From CAZEDM01 sp964511075 (lineage in GTDB: Bacteria > Zixibacteria > MSB-5A5 > RBG-16-43-9), in NCBI GenBank assembly GCA_964511075.1, contig CAZEDM010000001.1:1-64000 (forward strand): DNA of 64,000 nt. The letters are read 5' to 3'. The notes under the pieces were generated by a model. It saw only the letters and a program-made list of their open reading frames with translations, was not told the origin of the DNA and did no database searches. Shown here in pieces: positions 53,247-61,764 of the stretch (position 1 is the first letter of the stretch; each line of letters opens with the position of its first letter). Position numbers and translations under genes: made by a program.

Positions 53247-55047
53247 ACAGAACTTTTATCACAACCATAGTTAAATCATCCTGTCCAGGCGTTCCCTGGG
53301 TGAAATCCTTTACCTCCTGGTAGATTTTATCCAGGATCTCTCTGGCTTTTAGATTTTGATTTTCCAGAAGGGTTTTTTCCAGTCTGCTCGTGCCGAACTC
53401 CTCCTCTTTTTCGTTCTTAGCTTCTGTTACCCCATCCGTATAGAATAAGATGATTTCTCCTGAGTTCAAGCCCAAGGCTTTTTCTTTATACTCGTAGTTC
53501 TGCATGATTCCAAGCGCGAGCCCACCCTCGGTCAGGTATTTGATTTTTTCTCCTTTTTTTAACAATACAGGCGGGTTATGTCCGGCATTGGAGAAGGTAA
53601 AGACCTTATTGGCCACATCCAGAACCCCATAAACTGCGGTAACGTAGTTTTCCCGTTCTATGCTCTCATACAGTAGATTGTTCACCTTGAAAAAGATGGT
53701 ACGGATGGCATAGTTGTTCCTGATCTCAGCTTTCAGGCTTGCCCTGAAAGATGCCATAATCAGAGAGGCGGGTACCCCTTTTCCAGAGACATCTCCTATG
53801 GCTATGCCCATCTGGTTTTCCACGATGGGGATGAAATCATAATAATCCCCACCTACCTGTTCTGAGGGGATATTTATGCCGGAGATGTCGAATCCGGGTA
53901 AACTCGGGTCTGTCTGAGGGAGGAAGCTTTCCTGTATCCGGCGCGCGATTATTAACTCTTCCTCAAGTTTATTTTTTATCAAGGTCTCTTCATGTAACCT
54001 GGTTCTTTCAATCGCCACTGCGCAATGACTGGCAAATGCAGTTAAGAGATTCAGGTCATAAAAATCGTAGGCATTTATCTGGTCACTCTCCAGATTGAAG
54101 ACCCCTACTACCCTCTCCTTCGTCACGATGGGTGCTACCATCTCGGACTTAGTCTCATGCCTGGCTTTGATATATCTTGAATCCTTACTTACGTCCGGCA
54201 CTATAATCGGCTCCTTATTTTCTGCCACCCAGCCCACTAACCCCTGTCCCAATTTCAGTCTTAGGTCCGGCTCAATGGCAGGGTCAAACCCTCTGGTGCA
54301 GATAGAGGTGCAGGTAATATCATACCCTCTGGCTTTTATATCCCCTAATTCCTGTTTCTCTTTATCTATTAAAAAGATAGCAGCCGCATCATACCTGACC
54401 AGCCTTTTAAGTGAGTCCAGAATCAGCCCTAAGGTTTCATCTAAATCCAAGGAGGAGGAGATTACTCTGGCTACCTCCAGCAGGGTTTCTGATTCCAGGC
54501 TTTCCTTTTTGGCTTTGCGATAAAGATAGGAGTTCTCCAGGGCGATGGCCACTTGGTCTGCCAAAGAGTAGAAGATCTTCAAATCCTCTTCAGTAAATTT
54601 TTTCCCATTGAGCTTGTTCATAGCCACCAACACTCCCAGCAGATGGTCTCTCCTGAGAAGTGGAACACAGATTATGGATTCTATCCTGAACCCTATTTTT
54701 TCTTCCAGCTCAGGTGAAAAGCGCGAGTCCTCTCTTGCCTGGTTGGCAATTACCGGCTCTCTATTCTGCGCTACCCAGCCCGCAATGCCCTGACCTAAAT
54801 CCAGGCTTAGCTTTTTCCTCTCTTTGGTTTTATCTCCAGTATAAAAGTGGAGGTTTAATTTCCGGGTCTTCCTGTCCAGAAGGGAAATGGAGCTGAAGGA
54901 GGCCTCCATCGCCCTGGTGATAAGCTCCAAAATTATATCCAGGAGCACATCTGTCTCCAAGGTAGAGTTCAAAAGCTTGGAGGTCTCCATAAAAACGCAC
55001 TTTTGCGGATGAAAGACTATTTTCTCTTCTGTTGCTTTGTCTGGCAT
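53245..55047 (-). CDS. GAF-GAF-SpoIIE (PP2C) phosphatase
   Basis: This 600-residue protein has two GAF domains (about residues 25-175 and 200-350) and a C-terminal PPM/SpoIIE domain (about 390-600). The second GAF region includes 'GYDITCTSICTRGFDPAIE', with cysteines that could bind a cofactor. The phosphatase motifs are 'GDYYDFIPI', 'GDVSGKGVPASLIMA', 'NAGHNPP' and 'FYTDGVTEAKN'. RsbU/SpoIIE-type phosphatases act on anti-anti-sigma proteins. No such partner is encoded next to it. It is soluble. Confidence 0.88.
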   Translation of the reverse strand: MPDKATEEKIVFHPQKCVFMETSKLLNSTLETDVLLDIILELITRAMEASFSSISLLDRKTRKLNLHFYTGDKTKERKKLSLDLGQGIAGWVAQNREPVIANQAREDSRFSPELEEKIGFRIESIICVPLLRRDHLLGVLVAMNKLNGKKFTEEDLKIFYSLADQVAIALENSYLYRKAKKESLESETLLEVARVISSSLDLDETLGLILDSLKRLVRYDAAAIFLIDKEKQELGDIKARGYDITCTSICTRGFDPAIEPDLRLKLGQGLVGWVAENKEPIIVPDVSKDSRYIKARHETKSEMVAPIVTKERVVGVFNLESDQINAYDFYDLNLLTAFASHCAVAIERTRLHEETLIKNKLEEELIIARRIQESFLPQTDPSLPGFDISGINIPSEQVGGDYYDFIPIVENQMGIAIGDVSGKGVPASLIMASFRASLKAEIRNNYAIRTIFFKVNNLLYESIERENYVTAVYGVLDVANKVFTFSNAGHNPPVLLKKGEKIKYLTEGGLALGIMQNYEYKEKALGLNSGEIILFYTDGVTEAKNEKEEEFGTSRLEKTLLENQNLKAREILDKIYQEVKDFTQGTPGQDDLTMVVIKVL

Positions 55048-55413
55048 AGTTTCCTCTCGGAAAGTTCCTTACTTCAAAACAAGTTTTAAGGTAACTTATC
55101 TTATACGCTTGAAGCTGTCAATCTGTTTTTAGGAAAACAAGCTATAGAGACAAGGTGAACCCGTCCCGACTCTGTCATTGCGAGGAATCCCACCAACGGC
55201 GGGACGACGAAGCAATCCGTAGAGGGTAAACAAATTACTTCATTCTCCGCGAAGACTCATAATAACGATTAATTTCCGTGGAGATTCATTTGGTGCATTT
55301 CTATCTCACACCTCTTCTTTTTGAAAGCGGCTTCGGAGGATATAAGGAAGAAAAGAGGTTATTTCCCTGTAAGGACAGAGCCATTGTTCTGTCCCTGGAG
55401 AATCCATTCAGAG
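55048..55413. other. Intergenic gap with several repeats
   Basis: Bases 55163-55226 carry a GTCATTGCGAGGAATC...GACGAAGCAATCC element of a kind widespread in draft genomes of many phyla. Bases 55372-55395 pair GGACAGA with TCTGTCC (family B-like). No coding frame is supported. Confidence 0.5.
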
Positions 55414-56835
55414 TTAGAGTGAAAAATATCTATCAAAATCTGGGCTGAAGTTTTTGGGTGTGTAGGTTCCCCAGGTTTCATGTAAGATATACTCGCCTTT
55501 ATACTTACCCGCCACGATTCTCTTTAGCCAGGCTGTCAGATAGTCTATCTCTTCGAAGTTGTTGTAAAATCCGAATGAAATCCTGACTGCACCGGGAAGC
55601 TCTGCCCTGTAATTCTGTTTTATCTGGGTGATAAATTTTTCAGTTTCCTTTTTCCCCACTCCCAAGAGTGCCTGGACATAAGGATGAGCGCAGAAGCATC
55701 CGTGCCGGACACCTATGCCCGCCTCATAGCTTAAGATGGCAGAGACTAAGGCGTAGGAAATATCTTTCAGGTTGACGGCAAATACTCCTAATCTATCCAG
55801 GCAATCCCTGGAGCCATCACCATAAAGCGTTAACTCTCCGATCTCAGGTAATTTTTCCAGAAAGTGTTCACACAGCATTTTCTCATGAAGGGCGATATTT
55901 TCCATTCCGACTTCTGTTAAAACCTTTATCGACTGTGCCAAGGCCACAACTCCAACCACATTGGGAGAGCCGGCCTCATCCTTTTCCGGTGGTTCTGCCC
56001 ATCTGACGTAATCCAAGGTTACAGCATCCACTGTTCCACCACCCACGAACTCCGGGTCACCCAGCTCAAATATCGCCTTTGGGCCAACTAATACCCCGGT
56101 TCCAAATGGGGCATACATCTTGTGAGCAGAAAATATCAAAAAATCAATATGTTCAGGGTCATCATTTGGTTTGAGGTCGATTTCTCGATGGGGGGCAAGC
56201 TGTGCGGCATCCACCACCAGCATAGCTTCTGCCTGATGAGCCATCCGGGCGATCTGGTGAATCGGATTTATGAATCCGGTTACATTGGAAGCACCGGTTA
56301 TGGTTACCAAATCGATTTTACCTCTGTGCTCTTTCAATTTCTTCTCCAGATCGTTCAAATCCAATCTGCCCTCGGGAGTTATTCTTATATGGATGAGCTT
56401 AGTCTTATTTCTCCAGGGCAGATCGTTGGAATGGTGTTCCATCAGGCTGGTTAAGACAACAGAGTCTTTCTTATAGGGGAAGCGATAAGAGAGCTTATTC
56501 AAGGCCTCCGTGGAATTCTTAATGAAAATGACGCTGTTTTTCTCCAGATCAGCTCTGAGGAATTCTGCTACTTTCGTTCTGGCTTTCTCATAAACTTCTG
56601 AGGATAGAAGGGATTTAAAACCACTGCCCCTGTGAATGCTGGAATACCAGTCTAAAAACTCATTAACCTTGTCCAGGACCGATTTCAAAGTCGGAGTGCT
56701 GGCTGAATTATCAAAATTCACATAAGTTCTCAGCCCCTCCAGGGTAGGAACTTTCTTGTCAATCCCCACTACCTGTTCCCTTAACAGCCTGATTTTTCCA
56801 TCTGTCATAATATCGGTTTTCTCTAAGAGGTACAA
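55414..56835 (-). CDS. Class V aminotransferase, cysteine desulfurase-like
   Basis: This 473-residue PLP enzyme has the NifS/SufS fold: 'YVNFDNSASTPT', 'TSLMEHHSNDLPWR', 'VVDAAQLAPH' and the PLP lysine in 'FSAHKMYAPFGTG' (Lys239 from the TTG at 56835). A pair of cysteines in 'VRHGCFCAHPYV' (Cys380 and Cys382) takes the place of the catalytic Cys loop of cysteine desulfurases/selenocysteine lyases. The TTG at 56835 has AAGGA upstream; ATG 56808 is an alternative. It lies just downstream of a cysteine-rich leader ORF and terminator, supporting a role in cysteine metabolism. The exact substrate is not proven. Confidence 0.82.
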   Translation of the reverse strand: MYLLEKTDIMTDGKIRLLREQVVGIDKKVPTLEGLRTYVNFDNSASTPTLKSVLDKVNEFLDWYSSIHRGSGFKSLLSSEVYEKARTKVAEFLRADLEKNSVIFIKNSTEALNKLSYRFPYKKDSVVLTSLMEHHSNDLPWRNKTKLIHIRITPEGRLDLNDLEKKLKEHRGKIDLVTITGASNVTGFINPIHQIARMAHQAEAMLVVDAAQLAPHREIDLKPNDDPEHIDFLIFSAHKMYAPFGTGVLVGPKAIFELGDPEFVGGGTVDAVTLDYVRWAEPPEKDEAGSPNVVGVVALAQSIKVLTEVGMENIALHEKMLCEHFLEKLPEIGELTLYGDGSRDCLDRLGVFAVNLKDISYALVSAILSYEAGIGVRHGCFCAHPYVQALLGVGKKETEKFITQIKQNYRAELPGAVRISFGFYNNFEEIDYLTAWLKRIVAGKYKGEYILHETWGTYTPKNFSPDFDRYFSL

Positions 56836-56856
56836 GGTTTATCCTTCCATTTCTCT

Positions 56857-56900
56857 GCTAAAAATAAAGGGTAATACGATCACGGATGACCATATTACCC
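56857..56900 (-). terminator. Intrinsic terminator (attenuator) between the leader ORF and the desulfurase-like gene
   Basis: On the minus strand GGGTAATA pairs with TATTACCC, extended by GGTCA/TGATC over a UCCG tetraloop, giving about 14 bp, followed by TTTATTTTT. It starts right after the leader stop codon and ends 22-49 bases before the aminotransferase start. Confidence 0.88.
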
Positions 56901-56978
56901 TTATTTGATTCTTATGTGATTACAACAGCAGCAGATTGCTCCGCAGCTGTTGCTATTACAAATACATTTTATACACAT
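56901..56978 (-). CDS. Cysteine-rich leader peptide (25 residues)
   Basis: This short frame is too small for usual gene calling. It starts ATG at 56978, encodes 25 residues with Cys at 2, 5, 7, 12 and 16-19, and ends 'AICCCCNHIRIK' before TAA. A GAGGAG at 56992-56997 gives a somewhat distant Shine-Dalgarno (13 bases). A promoter precedes and a terminator follows it at once. Eight cysteines in 25 residues, four of them consecutive, is unlikely by chance and fits a leader whose translation senses Cys-tRNA. Poly-cysteine leaders of this kind are known from mycobacteria. A small metal-binding peptide is an alternative. Confidence 0.7.
   Translation of the reverse strand: MCIKCICNSNSCGAICCCCNHIRIK
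56923..56952 (-). promoter_or_regulatory. Hairpin inside the leader ORF spanning the cysteine codons
   Basis: CAACAGC and GCTGTTG pair over 7 bp and enclose the codons for Cys12 and Cys16-18. In an attenuator this would be the early pause/anti-antiterminator hairpin that a stalled ribosome would disrupt. Confidence 0.6.
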
Positions 56979-57026
56979 ACAGAAAACTACTCTCCTCAAA
57001 AACCTAATTCAACCCTTCGCTTCCCT

Positions 57027-57057
57027 TATATAATGCAACCTTTTTAGATTTTGTCAA
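57027..57057 (-). promoter_or_regulatory. Promoter of the cysteine leader
   Basis: On the minus strand TTGACA (57052-57057) and TATATA (57027-57032) are 19 bases apart; a TTATAT box one base closer gives 18. The expected start of transcription is near 57020, about 40 bases before the leader ATG. Confidence 0.6.
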
Positions 57058-57129
57058 GGAGAAAAAAGCAGTGTTTTTCCGCAATCAGTCTAAAGCGAGC
57101 TTTGCCTTTGATTAATTTTATTGAAGGTG

Positions 57130-57741
57130 CTATTGCCCCAGAAATTGGATACATAAAGAAGGACCTGACTTAAACAGGTAATTGATGAGATAGATAAGGT
57201 CAGAGGTAGATATTTTCTCATCGCAGTTTAAGTCGCCAGTTTGCAAAGGAGTAGGAAAGGGCCCACCAGCAAACAGGTACTTAACCAGGTAAACCAGATC
57301 CCCCATATTTAGAAGGCTGTCCCCATTGGAATCACCAGGAATTACAGCCTGGGGATCGAGCAAAATGTAAAATCTATATGGGTATGACCAGTCTGAGGCA
57401 TTTCCCTTGACAGGGTCTTTATGTCTTCCCTTCCAGTAGAAGCTTCCCTGTATCAAGGGAATTTGCACCGAATAGGTAAACTCATTACCTGATTTACACT
57501 TAATCCACTCACTCTGATGAATGAGGCTTGTGAATTCCCTGTCCCGGGCAACCTGGATCTGAATTAAAAGTGAATCAGATTGGGAGTAATTAGCAGTATT
57601 AAAAATTAAATCAATTTGCCTATAAGTATCTTGTGCCCTTAGACTTGGATATAAAAACAGGCTTGAAATTATGAAAAATAAAAAAATCTCTGTTGATGAC
57701 TTCAAAAAACTAAAAGTTGTTCTAACAAAGGAAGAAGACAT
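57130..57741 (-). CDS. Secreted dockerin protein
   Basis: This 203-residue protein has a signal segment ('IFLFFIISSLFLYPSLRA'), an unrecognised beta-rich region of about 90 residues and two dockerin repeats near the C-terminus ('DSNGDSLLNMGDLVYLVKYLF', read as Ca loop DSNGDSLLNMGD, then 'DLNCDEKISTSDLIYLINYLF'). The dockerin could dock onto the cohesin proteins encoded at 17-22 kb. No catalytic domain is present, so it may be an adaptor or degenerate binding module. Confidence 0.82.
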   Translation of the reverse strand: MSSSFVRTTFSFLKSSTEIFLFFIISSLFLYPSLRAQDTYRQIDLIFNTANYSQSDSLLIQIQVARDREFTSLIHQSEWIKCKSGNEFTYSVQIPLIQGSFYWKGRHKDPVKGNASDWSYPYRFYILLDPQAVIPGDSNGDSLLNMGDLVYLVKYLFAGGPFPTPLQTGDLNCDEKISTSDLIYLINYLFKSGPSLCIQFLGQ

Positions 57742-58199
57742 CCAACTCCTTATAAGATAACAAATTCCAATTTTCTAAGGAAGACAGTCAGAGGATTTCT
57801 TTGTTAATGTCTAATCCAGGTTTGACTGTATCCTCTTGTAGAACAATAAGTTACTCGATTGTCAGAAAGAGGATTTTCTGACAGGCGAGCAACGGAATTT
57901 CTATTAATATAATTTTTTTCTCTAACCTGTCAAGACCCTTGAGTCTGATTTTTTAGAAAAAATTTTTGGGATTAGATTTTTTAGATTAGAACCTTGAATT
58001 CTGGAGTATGCCCGTCATTCAAGAAGGAAAGATTCGAATAAAAGCTGGTTCAAGGATAAAAAGGGATAAAAAAGAACAGCCATTTCGAGAATTGGATTTG
58101 ATCAGGCTCAAATGAAGGCTGTTCCTGAGATATTTTTATTAATTGAAGAAGTCATTTTTAGGGGCGCATTATCCTTATATCAATACATTCCCCCTGACT
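57742..58199. other. 458-base gap without a gene
   Basis: AT-rich DNA with the hairpin TCAGAAA/TTTCTGA near 57860, a terminator for the TPR lipoprotein gene (58066-58125) and a degenerate GGGGCGCAT repeat near 58161. No frame with codon-like composition was seen on either strand. Confidence 0.5.
58066..58125 (-). terminator. Terminator of the TPR lipoprotein gene
   Basis: GAACAGCC and GGCTGTTC (58074-58081 and 58117-58124) pair around a structured loop that contains ATTTGA/TCAAAT, followed on the minus strand by TTTTTTA. Confidence 0.7.
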
Positions 58200-58733
58200 C
58201 TATTTCTCCGATATCTTAATCTTGGAGGTCTTTGCCCTTTTCTCTTTAACCCTTTCCACCCCTTTATAGGCGTCCTTATTATCCGGATCCAGAGTGTAAG
58301 CTAATTTGTACTGGATTTCCGATTCCTGCAGATCACCGGTTTTCTCTAAGGAATAGGCTAAGCCGAATCTGATCTTGGAAAGGAAGTGCTGATCCTTAAT
58401 CTCAACTTTGATGCAGATCTCAAATTCAGGAACAGATTCTCTGTAATGACCCAATTTCTGATAACACAGGCCTACATAATAGTGGGCTTCCCAGTTTTGA
58501 GAGTCTGCTATTACTGCTTTTTTAAACTCCTGTAAAGCCTTGGCATATTTACCCCGGTTGTAGAATTTCTTTCCATTTGCCAGATGTTTCTGCGAGGCAA
58601 CCGCCTGCCCGGTGTTTTTTGCAGGCGCAGGTGGCGGATATGGGCTGGGCCTTTCGATTATTACGGTCCTCTCCGCGCAGTTAAAAGAGAACGAAAAGAG
58701 CAAAATCAGCAACAACTTAAGAAATTTAGACAT
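58200..58733 (-). CDS. TPR lipoprotein
   Basis: The first 20 residues ('LLLILLFSFSFNCAERTVI') form a lipoprotein-like signal with Cys19 or so. A Pro-rich linker ('ERPSPYPPPAPAK') follows, then three TPRs ('GKKFYNRGKYAKALQEFKKA', 'WEAHYYVGLCYQKLGHYRES', 'RFGLAYSLEKTGDLQESEI'). It is probably anchored in the outer membrane. A terminator follows the stop. Its partner is unknown. Confidence 0.8.
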   Translation of the reverse strand: MSKFLKLLLILLFSFSFNCAERTVIIERPSPYPPPAPAKNTGQAVASQKHLANGKKFYNRGKYAKALQEFKKAVIADSQNWEAHYYVGLCYQKLGHYRESVPEFEICIKVEIKDQHFLSKIRFGLAYSLEKTGDLQESEIQYKLAYTLDPDNKDAYKGVERVKEKRAKTSKIKISEK

Positions 58734-58781
58734 ATTCCTCCCTTGTTCTTATAACTATATCGGAAGTTTTCGACTCAGGGA

Positions 58782-59352
58782 TTAAGCTTTTTTCAGGACC
58801 TGAATGAGCTTTTCTATTTCCTCAGGTGAATTGTAGAAATGAGGGGAGATCCGAATCAAATTTTCTCTTCGGGGACGATTATATTCTTCTGCTTGAATCC
58901 AAGACTTTTGAGAGATTATCTATGTCGAAAAAGACATTTCTATTCTTTATGAATTTTAACCTCACCCTTTTTTTCTCAGATTCAACCAGAGATAGACATT
59001 GGCAGGGAACTCTATATCAAGAGCAAAATCTTATCTCCTTTTTTCAGCTTATACCATTTGCCACAATATTCAAACCATAGGAGGTGTTAGGCACAAGACC
59101 AATCTCCGGGAACTTAGCTTTTATCATCTTAGCTAAAAATATCCTGATTTTATCCATCATCTTGAAGGTTATCTGATCTATATCCCTAACTTTTTTCAGG
59201 GTCAGGACATCATAATATCCTAAGGTTTCATTTAAAGCCCTTAAGGGTATAGGGCCAAAGGAGACGTGATTGGGAAAGGTAACATTCCTGGTGAAGGGAA
59301 ACTCCTTCCTGTGTTTTTCCAATTTCATATCTTCTGCCATTTTTAGAGCCAT
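58782..59352 (-). pseudogene. Decayed class V aminotransferase
   Basis: The first 102 residues are intact and of the class V aminotransferase kind ('FPFTRNVTFPNHVSFGPIPL', 'LVPNTSYGLNIVANGIS'). A stop follows at 59044. Further on, other frames read 'KKGDKILLLI', 'DIEFPANVYLWLNLRKKG' and 'DNLSKVLDSS', then 'ENLIRISPHFYNSPEEIEKL', which is the conserved C-terminus with a proper stop at 58782. So about 190 residues of a family normally near 390 remain. The middle, including the PLP lysine, is deleted and several frameshifts are present. The gene starts just after the neighbouring epimerase gene's stop (ten-base overlap). Confidence 0.85.
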
Positions 59353-60329
59353 CCTTTCTCCTTATACCATTTCATAGTTTCCTCTGCTCCTCTTTCCAAA
59401 CCATATTCAGCTGAAAATCCCAATTCGTTTTTGGCTTTGGAGACATCACAGAGCCAGTAGCTCCGGGATAACTCCCTGGCTTTCTGAAGATTGACCAAGG
59501 CAGATTCCGCCTTCAGCCTGGCTATCATCTCGGAGAAAGCAGCAAAGGTAAACAATAAAAATTTGGGGATTCTCAATTTATAAGCTTTTACTTTCAAAAC
59601 TTTTTTTATGATCTCCCCAGCCTCTGACCAGGAGTAGAACTTCTCATCTGCAAGAAAATAGGTCCTTCCGCAACTGTCGGGATTTTCCGCTGCCAGAACT
59701 ATACCTCTGGCTAAGTCTTTCACGTATATAAGCGAAATATAGCTTTCCCCGAATCCGAAAAGAGGGATTATCCCCTTATTCACCATTCTGAAGAAAAATA
59801 GGATATCCTTGTCCCTGGGACCATAGACTGCCGGAGGACGAACTATACTGACCGGGATTTTGTCCTTAAAAGCTAAAGCCTTTTTTTCTCCTTCTAATTT
59901 GCTTCTGCCGTAGTCGGTTAGGGGCTGGCAATCTGCATCTTCATCCAGGGGCTTGAAATCTCCACAGGGTCCGACAGCTGCCTGACTGCTTACATAAACG
60001 AATTTCCTGATTTGAGGGTTGACTTCAAAACAGGCGGAGACGATATTTTCAGTGCCTAGGGAATTTGCTCTAAAATACTCCTCTCTGCTCTTAGCTTTAG
60101 TCAGACCTGCCGCATGGAATACGAAATCGACCCCTTTTAAGGCCTCTTTCAATGAGGCAATATCTGTTACATCTCCATATCTGTATTCTGATTTTAATCC
60201 GGCAAGAAAGCCTAAATCACTTGTTTTTCTGACCAGACAGGTAACTTCATACCCTCTATCTAAAAGATGTTCTACCAAATGACTGCCTACAAATCCGTTG
60301 GCACCGGTGACTAAGGCTTTGGGTCGCAA
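59343..60329 (-). CDS. NAD-dependent epimerase/dehydratase
   Basis: This 328-residue extended short-chain dehydrogenase has a Rossmann motif 'VTGANGFVGSHLVEHL', a Ser in 'VYVSSQAAVGP' and the Tyr-x-x-x-Lys 'YGRSKLEGE' catalytic pair. It is close to bacterial 3beta-HSD-like epimerases. It lies back-to-back with a serine palmitoyltransferase-like gene. In Caulobacter a protein of this superfamily (CerR) reduces 3-ketosphinganine, so the same role is possible here; nucleotide-sugar or sterol-like substrates are alternatives. Its stop overlaps the pseudogene start by ten bases. Confidence 0.8.
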   Translation of the reverse strand: MRPKALVTGANGFVGSHLVEHLLDRGYEVTCLVRKTSDLGFLAGLKSEYRYGDVTDIASLKEALKGVDFVFHAAGLTKAKSREEYFRANSLGTENIVSACFEVNPQIRKFVYVSSQAAVGPCGDFKPLDEDADCQPLTDYGRSKLEGEKKALAFKDKIPVSIVRPPAVYGPRDKDILFFFRMVNKGIIPLFGFGESYISLIYVKDLARGIVLAAENPDSCGRTYFLADEKFYSWSEAGEIIKKVLKVKAYKLRIPKFLLFTFAAFSEMIARLKAESALVNLQKARELSRSYWLCDVSKAKNELGFSAEYGLERGAEETMKWYKEKGWL

Positions 60330-60350
60330 GTTTTATCCTCTTTCGAAAAG

Positions 60351-60414
60351 TGGAGTATGAAGCTTTGGCTTTATCTTTGAAAATATCCGGTAACCCTAAG
60401 GGTTTACACTCCTG
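60351..60414. repeat. Two-copy inverted element (family C, copy 2)
   Basis: A shorter version of 15178-15260 with TGGAGTATGAAGCTT at one end and GGTTTACACTCCTG at the other. It lies directly before the epimerase gene. Confidence 0.6.
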
Positions 60415-60477
60415 ATTATGGAGACTGATTCGATGCGTCCCTACTTGTATTGTTCCTGCTCGGACAAAAGTTTTTAC

Positions 60478-60506
60478 TTGACATTTATCCAGAAATGAGC
60501 TTAAAT
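60478..60506 (+). promoter_or_regulatory. Sigma-70-type promoter of the serine palmitoyltransferase-like gene
   Basis: TTGACA (60478-60483) and TTAAAT (60501-60506) are 17 bases apart, about 75 bases before the TTG start. Confidence 0.6.
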
Positions 60507-60582
60507 AAATCCTGATTTTTGAAGATATTAAACTGCTGTAATTTTTGCAAGTTAAAATTGAACTTTAAAAAAGAGGAGAAAA

Positions 60583-61764
60583 TTGGACCTATTCGATAAA
60601 TGCAAAAACTTCACTGAGGCAAAGAAGGTGATAGAGGCGGGTATCTATCCCTACTTCATCCCTATATCCTCAGGGCAGGATACCCAGGTCACCATTGACG
60701 GCAGGGAGATGATAATGATCGGCTCCAACAACTATCTGGGCTTGACCTCTCACCCGGATGTCAAGCAGGCCGCCATAGAGGCGATAAAAGTCTACGGTTC
60801 TGGCTGCACCGGCTCACGCCTCCTGAATGGGACCCTGGATATTCACGTGGAGTTGGAGGAAAAATTAGCCCGGTTTATGAACAAGGAATCAGCCCTGGTT
60901 TTCTCCTCCGGCTTCAAGACCAACCTGGGAACAATTTCTGCTCTGATAAACAAGGGAGATTTCGTCATAACCGACAGGTCTGATCATGCCTCCATCGTGG
61001 ATGGGTGCAGGCTCTCTTTCGGCAAGGTTTTGAAGTTCATGCATAACGATATGGCAGATTTAAAAAGGGTACTGTCCTCAGTTCCCAATGATTCTGGAAA
61101 ACTGATCATCGTGGACGGAGTTTTCAGCATGGAGGGGGATATAGCTAATCTGCCGGAGATAGTGGGTTTAGCCAGAGAATACAATTCCAGGGTGATGGTG
61201 GATGATGCCCATTCCATAGGAGTCTTGGGTGAAAACGGCAGGGGCACAGCCGAGCATTTCAATCTGGAAGATGAAGTGGATATAATAATGGGGACTTTCT
61301 CCAAATCCTTTGCCTCCATCGGAGGGTTTATCGCAGCCTCAGAGGAGGTAATCCATTACGTAAAGCATTTCTCCCGTCCTTTTATCTTCTCCGCCAGTCC
61401 GCCCCCGGCAGCTGTTGCCACAGTCTCCAAGGCTTTGGATATAATCATCTCCGAGCCGGAGAGGAGAAAACACCTGTGGCAGATAACCCGCAAGATGATG
61501 GATGGATACAGAGGATTAGGCTTCGATATCGGGCATTCCCAGACTCCCATAATTCCCATAATCGTGGGAGAGGATGTGAAGACCTTTCAGTTCTGGAGAA
61601 TGCTTTTTGATGAGGGGATTTTCGCCAATACCGCGGTCAGCCCTGCAGTCCCGCCAGGAACCGCCCGCATAAGAACCAGCTACATCGCCACTCATACGGA
61701 TGAGCAGATGAATAGAGTCTTGGAGGTCTTCGAAAAGGTGGGGAAAAAGATGGGAGTTATATAA
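60583..61764 (+). CDS. Alpha-oxoamine synthase, serine palmitoyltransferase-like
   Basis: This 393-residue PLP enzyme has 'MIGSNNYLGLTSHPDVKQAA', 'GSGCTGSRLLNGT', 'DRSDHASIVDGCRLSF', 'VMVDDAHSIGVLGENGRGT' and the PLP lysine Lys241 in 'MGTFSKSFAS'. The N-terminus 'AGIYPYFIPISSGQDTQVTI' matches bacterial serine palmitoyltransferases better than KBL or BioF. It would condense an acyl-CoA with serine (first step of sphingolipid synthesis). The BioF/KBL reading is the alternative. The TTG start follows GAGGAG. An epimerase that might do the next step is encoded divergently. Confidence 0.82.
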   Translation: MDLFDKCKNFTEAKKVIEAGIYPYFIPISSGQDTQVTIDGREMIMIGSNNYLGLTSHPDVKQAAIEAIKVYGSGCTGSRLLNGTLDIHVELEEKLARFMNKESALVFSSGFKTNLGTISALINKGDFVITDRSDHASIVDGCRLSFGKVLKFMHNDMADLKRVLSSVPNDSGKLIIVDGVFSMEGDIANLPEIVGLAREYNSRVMVDDAHSIGVLGENGRGTAEHFNLEDEVDIIMGTFSKSFASIGGFIAASEEVIHYVKHFSRPFIFSASPPPAAVATVSKALDIIISEPERRKHLWQITRKMMDGYRGLGFDIGHSQTPIIPIIVGEDVKTFQFWRMLFDEGIFANTAVSPAVPPGTARIRTSYIATHTDEQMNRVLEVFEKVGKKMGVI

